This document shows positions 7,608-15,075 of a stretch of DNA of 19,619 nucleotides, one piece after another. Numbering within the stretch: position 1 is the stretch's first letter; each line of letters opens with the position of its first letter. The stretch is from Tissierellales bacterium. GTDB lineage: Bacteria > Bacillota > Clostridia > Tissierellales > JASKZW01. The stretch is taken from contig JASLIL010000022.1 of assembly GCA_030152145.1 (NCBI GenBank), positions 1-19,619 of the forward strand, in the 5' to 3' direction. Under the pieces are notes generated by a model. The model was not told the origin of the DNA and made no database searches. It was given only the letters and a program-made list of their open reading frames with translations. A program made the translations under genes and the position numbers.

Positions 7608-8184
7608 TAGCATTATTATTCACCAAAATTAATTAAGATTTTTGCATAATTACACCTTTTCTCCCTGTGTATCCACCCATAATACAGTCTTGTTTTTCAC
7701 TAGTATTTCACATACATATCTTCATTTATAGCCATTATCTATTTGTCATACCTTTCTAGAATTAGTTCAGAAGCAGTCTGACATTTTTTAAACAGTTTTA
7801 TATTTATTTGTATATAAATATGCAATTGTACGAAAATTAGGATATTGATATTTTTTTAACCATTTAAAAGCTTGTATTTCCCTCTATTACTAGGCTATAC
7901 CCTGTCAAAATAATGAGATTTGGCATAAATTAGATAGAAAAAAATACTTTAAATATTTTTATAAAATAATAGCGACCTTTTAACAAATCTCTATTTCACT
8001 AGCTTTCAGCCCCGGATAGATTTTTCTGGAATTAAAATTCTTAATTATAGACTGGTTTTTGATTTATTTTTCCAATATTTATATAATAATAGTCATTTTC
8101 ATTAAGTTAGATATATCTTATACAAAGTAAAAATAATATTATAGCTAAGTTTAGAAGTCCTAAAAGTATCTATGATTTTAGGCA
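7608..8184. other. long intergenic stretch, no gene recognised
   Basis: These 577 bp between the rpsI terminator and the gcv promoter are very AT-rich and hold no open frame with a ribosome binding site and family-like sequence on either strand, no tRNA and no obvious repeat. The only more GC-rich island is at about 7970-8030, where the minus strand could form a weak imperfect stem (AAATCTAT with ATAGAGATTT) around a GGGGCTGAAAGC segment. A short frame ending at about 7648 (minus), with codons for VLWVDTQGEKV, reads like a protein tail but is closed upstream after about 20 codons. The stretch may include decayed coding sequence; I cannot show it. Confidence 0.5.
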
Positions 8185-8218
8185 TAAAAAAACACTGGAT
8201 ATATAACATATCCAGTGT
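8185..8218 (-). terminator. intrinsic terminator after rpsI
   Basis: A perfect 11-bp stem (8192-8202 with 8208-8218, ACACTGGATAT and its complement) with a 5-nt loop is followed on the minus strand by seven T residues. It lies 7 bp after the rpsI stop codon and closes the rplM-rpsI transcript. Confidence 0.95.
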
Positions 8219-8225
8219 AAAATAT

Positions 8226-8618
8226 CTATCTCTTTGAGAATTGTGGAGATTTTCTCGCTTTTTTACGTCCGTATTTCTTTCTTTCTTTCATTCTTGAGTC
8301 TCTTGTTAAGAATCCTTCTTTTTTAAGTACTGGTCTTAACTCTTCATCAGCCTCTATAAGTGCTCTAGAAATACCATGTCTTACAGCACCTGCTTGTCCT
8401 GTATATCCTCCACCATGAACATTAGCTACTACATCATACTTATCCATTGTCTCTGTAAGATCTAAAGGAGCTTTTACTAATACCTTTAAAGTATCATATG
8501 CAAAGTACTCTTCTAAATCCTTATCGTTAACAGTGATCTTTCCATTACCAGGTACTAGTCTAACTCTAGCAACTGATGTTTTTCTTCTTCCTGTTCCTCT
8601 ATATTCTAAATTAGCCAT
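8226..8618 (-). CDS. rpsI: 30S ribosomal protein S9
   Basis: S9 is a 130-residue protein of the small-subunit head whose C-terminal tail reaches the P-site tRNA anticodon. The N-terminal GTGRRKTSVARVRL block, HGGGYTGQAGAVRHGISRAL in the middle, and the basic tail DSRMKERKKYGRKKARKSPQ ending in FSKR are all as in the family; the final arginine is the tRNA-contacting residue. The length is exactly usual. It follows rplM by 25 bp, the nearly universal pairing, and ends at the terminator. Confidence 0.98.
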   Translation of the reverse strand: MANLEYRGTGRRKTSVARVRLVPGNGKITVNDKDLEEYFAYDTLKVLVKAPLDLTETMDKYDVVANVHGGGYTGQAGAVRHGISRALIEADEELRPVLKKEGFLTRDSRMKERKKYGRKKARKSPQFSKR

Positions 8619-8643
8619 TTACAAGTCCTCCTTCCTAAGCTCT

Positions 8644-9072
8644 CTATATTTCGTATACTTCAGGTTGTTGTGCTTCGTGATTGTGCTCTGAACCACTGTA
8701 AACCTTAAGTTTCTTAATCATTTGTCTTCCTAATGCGTTTTTAGGTAACATACCTTTAACCGCTAACATAACAGCTTTCTCAGGATTTTCCACCATCATT
8801 CTTGAATAAGGTATAGATCTTAATCCTCCAGGATATCCTGTGTGGTATCTATATTGTTTTTGGCTTAATTTCTTTCCAGTTAATTTTATCTTATCTGCAT
8901 TAATAACTATTACATAGTCCCCAGTATCTACATGAGGAGTATATATAGGTTTGTTTTTACCTCTTAAAATACTTGCTACTTCTGTTGATAATCTACCTAG
9001 AACTAAATCTTCGGCGTCTATTACATACCATTTTCTTTCTACTTCATTAGGTTTAGCCATAAAGCTCTTCAT
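8644..9072 (-). CDS. rplM: 50S ribosomal protein L13
   Basis: L13 is an early-assembling protein of the large subunit. The 142 residues carry VERKWYVIDAEDLVLGRLS (7-25), HVDTGDYVIVINADKIKLTG in the first half, GMLPKNALGRQM, and KLKVYSGSEHNHEAQQP near the C-terminus, all diagnostic. The ATG at 9072 has an AAGGAGGG site at proper distance; the internal ATG four codons on has none. It heads a two-gene transcript with rpsI, behind its own promoter and a short leader with a hairpin. In many Firmicutes truA comes directly before it; here ecfT does. Confidence 0.98.
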   Translation of the reverse strand: MKSFMAKPNEVERKWYVIDAEDLVLGRLSTEVASILRGKNKPIYTPHVDTGDYVIVINADKIKLTGKKLSQKQYRYHTGYPGGLRSIPYSRMMVENPEKAVMLAVKGMLPKNALGRQMIKKLKVYSGSEHNHEAQQPEVYEI

Positions 9073-9107
9073 TTCCTATCCCTCCTTGTTAATAATAAAT
9101 GCATATT

Positions 9108-9131
9108 AAAAAAGATTCCGGGGTCTTTTTT
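9108..9131 (-). promoter_or_regulatory. hairpin in the rplM leader, possible L13-type autoregulatory element
   Basis: The leader RNA holds an 8-bp stem AAAAAAGA/TCTTTTTT closed around CCCCGGAA, ending in a U-rich run about 35 nt before rplM. Rfam describes an L13 leader family in Firmicutes, but I cannot confirm this is a member. It could be an attenuator for rplM-rpsI, or end read-through transcripts from the ecf genes. Confidence 0.45.
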
Positions 9132-9145
9132 AAACACTCTTATAT

Positions 9146-9174
9146 ATTCTAGTATAATTCCAATGCCTTGTCAA
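9146..9174 (-). promoter_or_regulatory. sigma-A type promoter of rplM-rpsI
   Basis: On the minus strand a perfect -35 box TTGACA (9169-9174) is followed after exactly 17 bp by TAGAAT (9146-9151), one mismatch from the -10 consensus. Transcription would begin near 9140, about 67 nt ahead of the rplM start. It lies just downstream of the ecfT stop codon. Confidence 0.85.
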
Positions 9175-9190
9175 TAGTATATTGTCTATC

Positions 9191-10006
9191 TTATATTAAA
9201 TTTAGATAGTTAACATACTTAGTTGATATTATAAAGCCAAAAAATACAGACATAAGTCCCAGGGCTAAAAAATCTCTAGCCTCCATTTTCAGCTCATTAA
9301 GTCTAGTTCTACCATCTCCCCCTCTATAGCAACGAGATTCCATGGCAAAGGCCAATTCATCTGCACGCCTAAAGGAGTTTATAAAAAGTGGTACCAATAG
9401 GGGCACAAGGTTCTTGGCCCTATTAATTACATTACCTGACTCAAAATCTGCACCCCTAGCCATTTGGGCCTTCATAATTTTATCAGTTTCCTCCATTAAT
9501 GTAGGAATAAATCTTAATGCTATAGTCATCATCATAGCTAACTCATGAGCTGGCAGTCCCATCTTACTAAAAGGCATTAGAAGCCTTTCTATACCATCTG
9601 TCAAGGCTATAGGTGAAGTCGTCAGTGTTAAGAGGGAAGTTCCTGTAATCAGGAATATAAGCCTTAGAGCCATAAAACAGGCCTGGCTCAAGCCCTCCTT
9701 TGATATGGATATAGGTCCTACTGAAAAAAGTTCCTCTCCCTTTGTAAAAAGAACATTAATAACAAAGGTTATTAGAATCAGAAACATTACAGGTTTCAAT
9801 CCCTTTATTACAACCTTGGCTGGTATCTTTGATATCCTAATAACTGCTGCTATAAATAGAAATATAAATATATAAGGATAAAAATCCTGTATAAAAAACA
9901 ATGCTATTATGAAAAATATAACTGCAAGTATCTTTATCCTTGGGTCTAGTTTATGGACTATAGTATCTCCTGGAAAATACTGTCCTACTGTAATATCCTT
10001 AAGCAT
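9191..10006 (-). CDS. ecfT: ECF transporter transmembrane subunit EcfT
   Basis: EcfT is the membrane scaffold that couples two ATPases to interchangeable substrate-binding S components for vitamins and metal ions. The 271 residues show hydrophobic helices at about 24-40, 42-57, 71-87, 108-130 and 244-262. The two coupling signatures facing the ATPases are MARGAD at 182-187 and ESRCYRGGDGRTRL at 223-236. The second reads SRC where many family members have ARG, a difference outside the catalytic sites. The start overlaps the ecfA2 end by 8 bp, indicating translational coupling. No S component is encoded in the window, which fits a shared (group II) module serving several importers. Confidence 0.94.
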   Translation of the reverse strand: MLKDITVGQYFPGDTIVHKLDPRIKILAVIFFIIALFFIQDFYPYIFIFLFIAAVIRISKIPAKVVIKGLKPVMFLILITFVINVLFTKGEELFSVGPISISKEGLSQACFMALRLIFLITGTSLLTLTTSPIALTDGIERLLMPFSKMGLPAHELAMMMTIALRFIPTLMEETDKIMKAQMARGADFESGNVINRAKNLVPLLVPLFINSFRRADELAFAMESRCYRGGDGRTRLNELKMEARDFLALGLMSVFFGFIISTKYVNYLNLI

Positions 10007-10862
10007 CTTTTATTCTCCTTAGATAAGTTATTATTTCCGCTTTGGCCTCTTCTATAGTTAAGATTTGATCATCTATATCATGGCCCATCTTCTTGTATTC
10101 TTGCATGAATTCTGTAATCTGTGGTACACCCAAGTTTAAGGCCCTTAAATCCTCTGTCCTTGTAAAAACTTCTCTAGTGGGCCCATCTATACTAAGCCTA
10201 CCATCATGCATTACTAGAACACGATTAGTTAGCCTAGCTATATCCTCCATACTATGGGATACAAAGATTATAGTAATATTTTCTTCCTTATACAGACTTT
10301 CTATTTCCTCTAATATTTCATCCCTACCCTTAGGGTCTAGACCTGCAGTAGGTTCATCAAGAATTAAAACCTGAGGATTCATAGCTAGGACACCTGCTAT
10401 GGCTACTCTTCTTTTCTGACCTCCACTTAGTTCAAAGGGAGACCTGTCCTTAAATTCCTCAAAATCCAATCCAACCTGTTTCATGGCTCTCTTAACCCTA
10501 GAGTCTATCTCCTCTTCTGAAAGCCCTAGGTTTTTAGGTCCAAAGGCTATATCCTTATATATGGATTCCTCAAAGAGTTGGTATTCTGGATATTGAAAAA
10601 CCAAGCCTACCTTCTGACGGGTCTCTTGGAGATTTACATCCTTATCATTTATTCTTAAACCATCTACTATTATATCTCCACTGGTTGGTTTTATAAGCCC
10701 ATTTAGATGCTGAACCAAGGTGGATTTACCTGAACCTGTGTGACCTATAAGTCCTATAAATTCTCCTCTTTCTACTGAGAAATTAATATTGTCCAGGGCC
10801 TTTTTTTCAAAAGGTGTTCCTTCATTGTATATAAAATTAAGATTTTTAAGTTCTATTATCAT
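9999..10862 (-). CDS. ecfA2: ECF transporter ATP-binding subunit EcfA2
   Basis: This is one of the two non-identical ATPases of the ECF module. The 287 residues show the ABC order: Walker A GHTGSGKST at 40-48, Q-loop glutamine Q90 in VFQYPEYQLF, signature LSGGQ at 145-149, Walker B ending VLILDEP with catalytic E170, and the switch histidine H203. The YPEYQLFEESIYKDIAFGP stretch after the Q-loop is typical of EcfA2. A C-terminal region of about 60 residues follows the ATPase core, as usual. Its start overlaps the ecfA1 stop by 4 bp (ATGA) and its end overlaps ecfT, so the three are made together in fixed ratio. Confidence 0.95.
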   Translation of the reverse strand: MIIELKNLNFIYNEGTPFEKKALDNINFSVERGEFIGLIGHTGSGKSTLVQHLNGLIKPTSGDIIVDGLRINDKDVNLQETRQKVGLVFQYPEYQLFEESIYKDIAFGPKNLGLSEEEIDSRVKRAMKQVGLDFEEFKDRSPFELSGGQKRRVAIAGVLAMNPQVLILDEPTAGLDPKGRDEILEEIESLYKEENITIIFVSHSMEDIARLTNRVLVMHDGRLSIDGPTREVFTRTEDLRALNLGVPQITEFMQEYKKMGHDIDDQILTIEEAKAEIITYLRRIKDA

Positions 10863-11689
10863 AAGTTTTTCACCAGCTCTTCTACAGTCAATATATTTTC
10901 TTCAATTTCAAATCCTTCTTTTCTAAGCTCATAGGCTAATTCAGTTACTTGTGGCACATCTAGGCCTAGTTTCTTCATCATGGGAACCTCTGAGAAAACC
11001 TCTCTGGGCTTACCTACCAAGGCTATCTTTCCCTTCTCCATAACTACCACTCTATCAGCGTCTATGGCCTCATCCATAAAGTGGGTTATATGAACTATGG
11101 TCTTGCCTTCTTCCTTATTTAGCTTTTTAACTGTATCCATTACTTCTTTTCTTCCTGTTGGATCCAGCATAGCTGTAGGCTCATCTAATATAATACAGTC
11201 TGGCTCCATGGCCAAAATACCTGCTATAGCTATTCTCTGCTTTTGCCCACCACTTAAGAGGTGGGGAGCGTGTTTCTTGTACTTAGACATATCTACTACC
11301 TCAAGAGCCCTGTCTACCCTTTTCCTTATTTCCTTGGCTTCAACTCCTAGGTTTTCTGGCCCAAAAGCCACGTCTTCCTCTACTATAGTTGCTACTATTT
11401 GATTGTCTGGATTTTGAAATACCATTCCTGCTGTCTTTCTAATATCCCAAAGCTTCTCTTCGTCCTTAGTATTCATTCCATTTACATAAAGATTTCCTTC
11501 TGTTGGAAGATAAAGTCCATTTATAAGCTTTGCCAATGTTGATTTACCAGAACCATTATGACCTAATATAACCAGATGCTCTCCTTTTTTAACTTCTAAA
11601 TTTAAGCCATCTATGGCCTTAAAGTTCTTTGACTCATCCATACCTCTATATTCATAAGTTAAATTATCTATTTTAATCATATTATCCAT
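10859..11689 (-). CDS. ecfA1: ECF transporter ATP-binding subunit EcfA1
   Basis: This is the partner ATPase, 276 residues. Walker A is GHNGSGKST at 43-51, the Q-loop glutamine is Q92 in VFQNPDNQIV, the signature LSGGQKQR begins at 145, Walker B is CIILDEPTAMLDP with catalytic E170, and the switch histidine is H203. The NPDNQIVATIVEEDVAFGP block is the family hallmark. The ATG at 11689 is preceded by a modest AGGGGA site; an in-frame ATG three codons on has no better site. It is the first gene of the ecf operon, behind its own promoter and after the rplQ terminator. The order rplQ-ecfA1-ecfA2-ecfT is conserved across Firmicutes. Confidence 0.95.
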   Translation of the reverse strand: MDNMIKIDNLTYEYRGMDESKNFKAIDGLNLEVKKGEHLVILGHNGSGKSTLAKLINGLYLPTEGNLYVNGMNTKDEEKLWDIRKTAGMVFQNPDNQIVATIVEEDVAFGPENLGVEAKEIRKRVDRALEVVDMSKYKKHAPHLLSGGQKQRIAIAGILAMEPDCIILDEPTAMLDPTGRKEVMDTVKKLNKEEGKTIVHITHFMDEAIDADRVVVMEKGKIALVGKPREVFSEVPMMKKLGLDVPQVTELAYELRKEGFEIEENILTVEELVKNL

Positions 11690-11725
11690 ATATAATCCCC
11701 TAACTATTAGTTATTTCCATTATCT

Positions 11726-11754
11726 AATATAACACACTGGTTTTGAATTGACAA
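11726..11754 (-). promoter_or_regulatory. sigma-A type promoter of the ecf operon
   Basis: On the minus strand TTGTCA (11749-11754) and TATATT (11726-11731), each one mismatch from consensus, are 17 bp apart. Transcription would start near 11719, about 30 nt ahead of ecfA1. It lies downstream of the rplQ terminator, so the ecf genes can be expressed independently of the ribosomal operon. Confidence 0.75.
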
Positions 11755-11782
11755 CAAAGATGTTGACTAGAAAAAATTGTAG

Positions 11783-11814
11783 AAAAAAAGGGACTAAGTT
11801 CAAAACTTAATCCC
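11783..11814 (-). terminator. intrinsic terminator of the ribosomal superoperon
   Basis: An 11-bp stem (11790-11800 with 11804-11814; one G-T pair) capped by a 3-nt loop, with three G-C pairs at its base, is followed on the minus strand by seven T residues. It begins 7 bp after the rplQ stop codon. Confidence 0.95.
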
Positions 11815-11821
11815 CCACCCT

Positions 11822-12163
11822 TTATACTAATTCAATTATAGCCATTTCAGTTGAATCTCCTCTACGAGGTCCTAATTTTAGCACTCTCGTATATCCACCG
11901 TTTCTCTCTTCGTATGATGGAGCTATTTCGGAGAATAATTTTGTTACTACATCTTCATCATATATATATGCTAAAGCTTGTCTTCTAGCATGTAAGTCTC
12001 CTCTTTTACCAAGAGTTATCATTCTCTCTGCCATTCTTTGAGTTTCTTTAGCTTTGTGTAATGATGTTTCTATTCTTCCATTTGCTAGTAAACTAGTTAC
12101 TTGATTTCTTAGCATTGCATTTCTGTGATCTGTAGGGCGACCAAGTTTTCTTAATTTAGTCAT
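11822..12163 (-). CDS. rplQ: 50S ribosomal protein L17
   Basis: L17 lies near the exit of the peptide tunnel. The 113 residues begin with the diagnostic KLRKLGRPTDHRNAMLRNQ block (3-21), continue with ETSLHKAKETQRMAERMITL, and end RRGDSTEMAIIELV, all typical. The C-terminal region is of the short bacterial form. It follows rpoA by 23 bp and is the last gene of the superoperon, immediately before the terminator. Confidence 0.98.
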   Translation of the reverse strand: MTKLRKLGRPTDHRNAMLRNQVTSLLANGRIETSLHKAKETQRMAERMITLGKRGDLHARRQALAYIYDEDVVTKLFSEIAPSYEERNGGYTRVLKLGPRRGDSTEMAIIELV

Positions 12164-12186
12164 ACCTTTCCCTCCTTTATAACTTA

Positions 12187-13134
12187 CTACTCATCAGACT
12201 TTTTAAGTGATAAGTCTAATGCTGAAAGTTTATTATTTATTTCTTCAAGAGACTTTTTACCTAGATTCCTGACTTTCATCATATCTTCTTCTGTCTTCTC
12301 AGTTAATTCCTCAACTGTATTTATACCTGCTCTTTTTAGGCAGTTATAGCTTCTAACAGAAAGATCTAGTTCCTCTACGGTCATCTCTAGTACTTTCACT
12401 TTATTGTCTTCTTCTTTTTCAACCATGATTTCAACATCATTTACGTGTTCAGTTAATCCAATATAAAGGTTTAAGTGTTCAGTTAAAATTTTAGCACCTA
12501 AAGAAGTAGCCTCATCTGGCTTCATAGTACCATCCGTCCAAACTTCTAAAGTTAGCTTATCGTAGTCAGTGATCTGACCTACTCTTGTGTTTTCAACTGT
12601 AAAGTTTACTTTCTTAACTGGCGTAAATGATGAGTCTATCGGGATAACTCCAACAGGCTGATCATCTTTTTTGTTCCTTTCAGATACTTTGTATCCTCTA
12701 CCTTTTTCCATTTCTAGCTCAATATAAAGATGCCCATCTTCATTTACTGTAGCTATATAATGGTCTTTATTTAAGATTTCAACATCTGGACCTGTGATTA
12801 TATCACCTGCTGTTATAACTTGTTCGCCTTCTGCTTCAAGTCTTAAAAGCACTGGTTCGTCTGTATACATCTTTGCTGCTATACCTTTAATGTTAAGTAT
12901 GATCTCAGTAACATCTTCTAATACTCCTGGTACAGTAGAAAATTCATGTAATACATTCTCTATCTTAATTGAAGATACTGCAGCTCCTGGTAGTGATGAT
13001 AAAAGTACACGTCTTAAGCCATTACCTAAAGTTGTTCCAAAACCTCTTTCCAAAGGTTCTACAACAAACTTACCATAAGTGTTATCTTCATTTAGTTCTA
13101 CAATCTCTATCTTTGGTTTCTCTATTTCTATCAT
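12187..13134 (-). CDS. rpoA: DNA-directed RNA polymerase subunit alpha
   Basis: Alpha dimerises to nucleate RNA polymerase assembly, and its C-terminal domain binds UP elements and activators. The N-terminal domain shows FVVEPLERGFGTTLGNGLRR, the assembly motif, and the C-terminal domain shows LDLSVRSYNCLKRAGINTV and KVRNLGKKSLEEI with its helix-hairpin-helix. I chose the ATG at 13134, giving MIEIEKPKIE and 315 residues, which agrees with the start of Gram-positive alpha subunits and puts the GGAGG 10 nt upstream. The ATG two codons earlier (13140) is only 4 nt from that site but cannot be excluded. It lies 69 bp after rpsD and 23 bp ahead of rplQ. Confidence 0.98.
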   Translation of the reverse strand: MIEIEKPKIEIVELNEDNTYGKFVVEPLERGFGTTLGNGLRRVLLSSLPGAAVSSIKIENVLHEFSTVPGVLEDVTEIILNIKGIAAKMYTDEPVLLRLEAEGEQVITAGDIITGPDVEILNKDHYIATVNEDGHLYIELEMEKGRGYKVSERNKKDDQPVGVIPIDSSFTPVKKVNFTVENTRVGQITDYDKLTLEVWTDGTMKPDEATSLGAKILTEHLNLYIGLTEHVNDVEIMVEKEEDNKVKVLEMTVEELDLSVRSYNCLKRAGINTVEELTEKTEEDMMKVRNLGKKSLEEINNKLSALDLSLKKSDE

Positions 13135-13203
13135 GAACATTAACCCTCCTTATTTATCTAATATTATTAAAGGACGAGGGCGACTGATTTATCTTGTATA
13201 CTA

Positions 13204-13827
13204 TTATTTAGAATATAACTCTACGATTAAGTGTTCTTCTATTGGAATGTCAATGTCTTCTCTAGTTGGCTCAGCTACAACTTTACCCTTTAATTCATCT
13301 AGATTAGCATCAATCCATCTAACTGAATTACCTTTGTTGCTTTCAGCAAAACCTTTAAGTTTAGGACTGCTCTTGCTCTTAGCCTTAACTTCGATTTCAT
13401 CTCCAACACTTACAATGTATGATGGAATATCTACTTTTGAACCATTTACTAAGAAGTGACCATGAGTTACTAATTGTCTAGCTTCTGCCCTTGATGAAGC
13501 TAATCCCATTCTGTAAACAACATTGTCTAGTCTTAATTCTAAAAGTTTTAGTAGGTTCTCACCTGTAATCCCTGCCATTTTATCAGCCATTAAGAAATAC
13601 TTAGCCATTTGACCTTCTTGTATTCCATAAAATCTCTTAACTTTTTGTTTCTCTCTTAACTGTAAGCCATACTCAGTTAATTTTATTCTACCTTTACCAT
13701 GTTGTCCTGGTGCGAAGTTTCTCTTGTTCATAGGACACTTGTCGCTATAACATTTGTCTCCCTTTAAATATAGTTTCTGTCCTTCTCTACGACATAATCT
13801 ACATACTGGACCTGTATATCTAGCCAT
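13204..13827 (-). CDS. rpsD: 30S ribosomal protein S4, zinc-binding form
   Basis: S4 is a primary 16S rRNA binder that starts assembly of the small-subunit body and often represses its own synthesis. The 207 residues include the S4 RNA-binding domain around residues 95-155 (RLDNVVYRMGLASSRAEARQ onward, VTHGHFLVNGSKVDIPSY). The N-terminus has four cysteines, C9, C12, C26 and C31, so this is the C+ zinc version and not the zinc-free paralogue. It sits between rpsK and rpoA, the standard alpha-operon position. I saw no obvious autoregulatory pseudoknot in the short gaps around it. Confidence 0.98.
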   Translation of the reverse strand: MARYTGPVCRLCRREGQKLYLKGDKCYSDKCPMNKRNFAPGQHGKGRIKLTEYGLQLREKQKVKRFYGIQEGQMAKYFLMADKMAGITGENLLKLLELRLDNVVYRMGLASSRAEARQLVTHGHFLVNGSKVDIPSYIVSVGDEIEVKAKSKSSPKLKGFAESNKGNSVRWIDANLDELKGKVVAEPTREDIDIPIEEHLIVELYSK

Positions 13828-13845
13828 TAATTACACCTCCTGAAA

Positions 13846-14244
13846 TTATACTCTTCTACGCTTAGGTGGTCTACAACCATTGTGTGGTATTGGAGTCATA
13901 TCCTTTATTAAGTTTACCTCTAGACCTGTAGCTTGAAGAGATCTTATAGCTGCTTCTCTTCCTGATCCTGGTCCCTTTACGTAAACTTCCACAGTTTTTA
14001 GACCATGTTCCATTGCTTTAACTGCTGCTTCTTCTGCCGCTTGCTGTGCTGCAAATGGTGTTGATTTCTTTGATCCTTTGAAACCTAACTGTCCAGCACT
14101 AGCCCATGATAATACATTACCTTGTAAATCCGTTAAAGTTACCATTGTATTGTTAAATGTTGAAACGATATGTGCTTGTCCTCTTTCAACATTCTTAAGT
14201 TCTTTTTTTCTAGGACGTACGCCTTTTCTTTTCTTAACTGCCAC
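13846..14244 (-). CDS. rpsK: 30S ribosomal protein S11
   Basis: S11 forms part of the platform and contacts mRNA at the exit site. The 132 residues contain AHIVSTFNNTMVTLTD (24-39), GFKGSKKSTPFAAQQAAE, VKGPGSGREAAIRSL and the closing DMTPIPHNGCRPPKRRRV, all invariant family blocks. The start is a GTG at 14244 behind a GGAGGGG site. It follows rpsM by 29 bp and precedes rpsD by 18 bp. Confidence 0.98.
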   Translation of the reverse strand: MAVKKRKGVRPRKKELKNVERGQAHIVSTFNNTMVTLTDLQGNVLSWASAGQLGFKGSKKSTPFAAQQAAEEAAVKAMEHGLKTVEVYVKGPGSGREAAIRSLQATGLEVNLIKDMTPIPHNGCRPPKRRRV

Positions 14245-14273
14245 TTAATTCCCCTCCTTCTCATTGACCTAAA

Positions 14274-14636
14274 TTACTTCTTCTTAGTTACTAATTTCTT
14301 AGGTCCTTTTCTAGTTCTTGCGTTTGTTTTTGTTCTTTGACCTCTTAAAGGTAAGTTCCTTCTATGTCTTACTCCTCTGTAGCAGTTGATCTCTCTTAGT
14401 CTCTTAATGTTCATTGATACTTCTCTTCTTAAGTCCCCTTCAACTGGGTAAGTATCAATAATTCCTCTAAGTTCATTAACTTCTGCTTCAGTTAAGTCTT
14501 TAACTCTTGTATTCTTATCAATATTAGCTTTTTCTAATATTTCATTCGCTCTTGGTCTACCAATTCCATAGATATAAGTTAAACCAACTTCAACTCTCTT
14601 GTCTCTTGGTAAGTCTACACCTGCTATTCTAGCCAT
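14274..14636 (-). CDS. rpsM: 30S ribosomal protein S13
   Basis: S13 sits in the small-subunit head and bridges to the large subunit and P-site tRNA. The 120 residues begin MARIAGVDLPRDKRVEVGLT, contain the helix-two-turn-helix YIYGIGRPRANEILE, and end with the basic tail RGQRTKTNARTRKGPKK. The usual SRRNLP-type block reads HRRNLPLRGQRT here. It follows rpmJ by 47 bp and has an AGGAGGTG site ahead of its ATG. Confidence 0.98.
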   Translation of the reverse strand: MARIAGVDLPRDKRVEVGLTYIYGIGRPRANEILEKANIDKNTRVKDLTEAEVNELRGIIDTYPVEGDLRREVSMNIKRLREINCYRGVRHRRNLPLRGQRTKTNARTRKGPKKLVTKKK

Positions 14637-14683
14637 TGATATCTACACCTCCTGTAACCGACAACAACTATAATAATTTGTAA

Positions 14684-14797
14684 TTATCCTTGTCTTTGTT
14701 TATGCTTTGGATTTTCACAGATTACCATAACTCTGCCTTTTCTTCTTATTATCTTACATTTTTCGCAAATCTTTTTAACTGATGGTCTTACTTTCAT
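14684..14797 (-). CDS. rpmJ: 50S ribosomal protein L36, zinc-binding form
   Basis: This 37-codon gene encodes L36, the smallest ribosomal protein, which binds 23S rRNA near L16. It begins MKVRPSVKKICEKCKIIRRK and ends ICENPKHKQRQG. The zinc ligands C11, C14, C27 and H32 are all present, so it is the C+ form. An AGGAGGGATTTGA segment precedes the ATG. It lies 16 bp after infA and 47 bp before rpsM, the standard position. Confidence 0.98.
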   Translation of the reverse strand: MKVRPSVKKICEKCKIIRRKGRVMVICENPKHKQRQG

Positions 14798-14813
14798 TCA
14801 AATCCCTCCTATG

Positions 14814-15032
14814 CTACTTCTTTCGCCAGGTTATTCTACCCTTAGTCAAATCATAGGGTGATAATTCTACTGTAACCTTGTCTCCAGGAAGAATCCTTAT
14901 ATAGTTCATTCTTAATTTTCCTGATATATGAGCCAAGATTTCATGATTATTTTCTAATCTAACCTTAAATATAGCGTTTGGTAAAGCTTCTACAACTTCA
15001 CCCTCTAATTCAATAATATCTTTTTTAGACAT
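14814..15032 (-). CDS. infA: translation initiation factor IF-1
   Basis: IF-1 is a single OB-fold protein that blocks the A site of the 30S subunit during initiation. The 72 residues show IELEGEVVEALPNAIFKVRL (7-26), the central HISGKLRMNYIRILPGDKV and the C-terminal LSPYDLTKGRITWRKK; this length and these blocks are typical. A GGAGG site lies about 12 nt before the ATG, slightly far. It is placed between the KOW gene and rpmJ. Confidence 0.97.
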   Translation of the reverse strand: MSKKDIIELEGEVVEALPNAIFKVRLENNHEILAHISGKLRMNYIRILPGDKVTVELSPYDLTKGRITWRKK

Positions 15033-15075
15033 TAAGTTATCGAACCTCCTGTTTGTTTTTTCACCTAATTACATC

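Noticed and set aside
7648..7716. Short coding tail or leader peptide on the minus strand in the gap before gcvT
   Set aside because: The frame is closed upstream by a stop after about 23 codons and has no ribosome binding site at its possible GTG start.
7903..7908. TTGACA on the minus strand as a second gcv promoter
   Set aside because: No -10 box lies at 16-18 bp; the nearest TAATAG-like sequence is only 13 bp away.
7970..8030. Degenerate glycine riboswitch aptamer ahead of gcvT
   Set aside because: The GGGGCTGAAAGC and TTAAAAGGTC segments give a passing resemblance only; the conserved core segments and closing stem are missing, and it lies upstream of the promoter.
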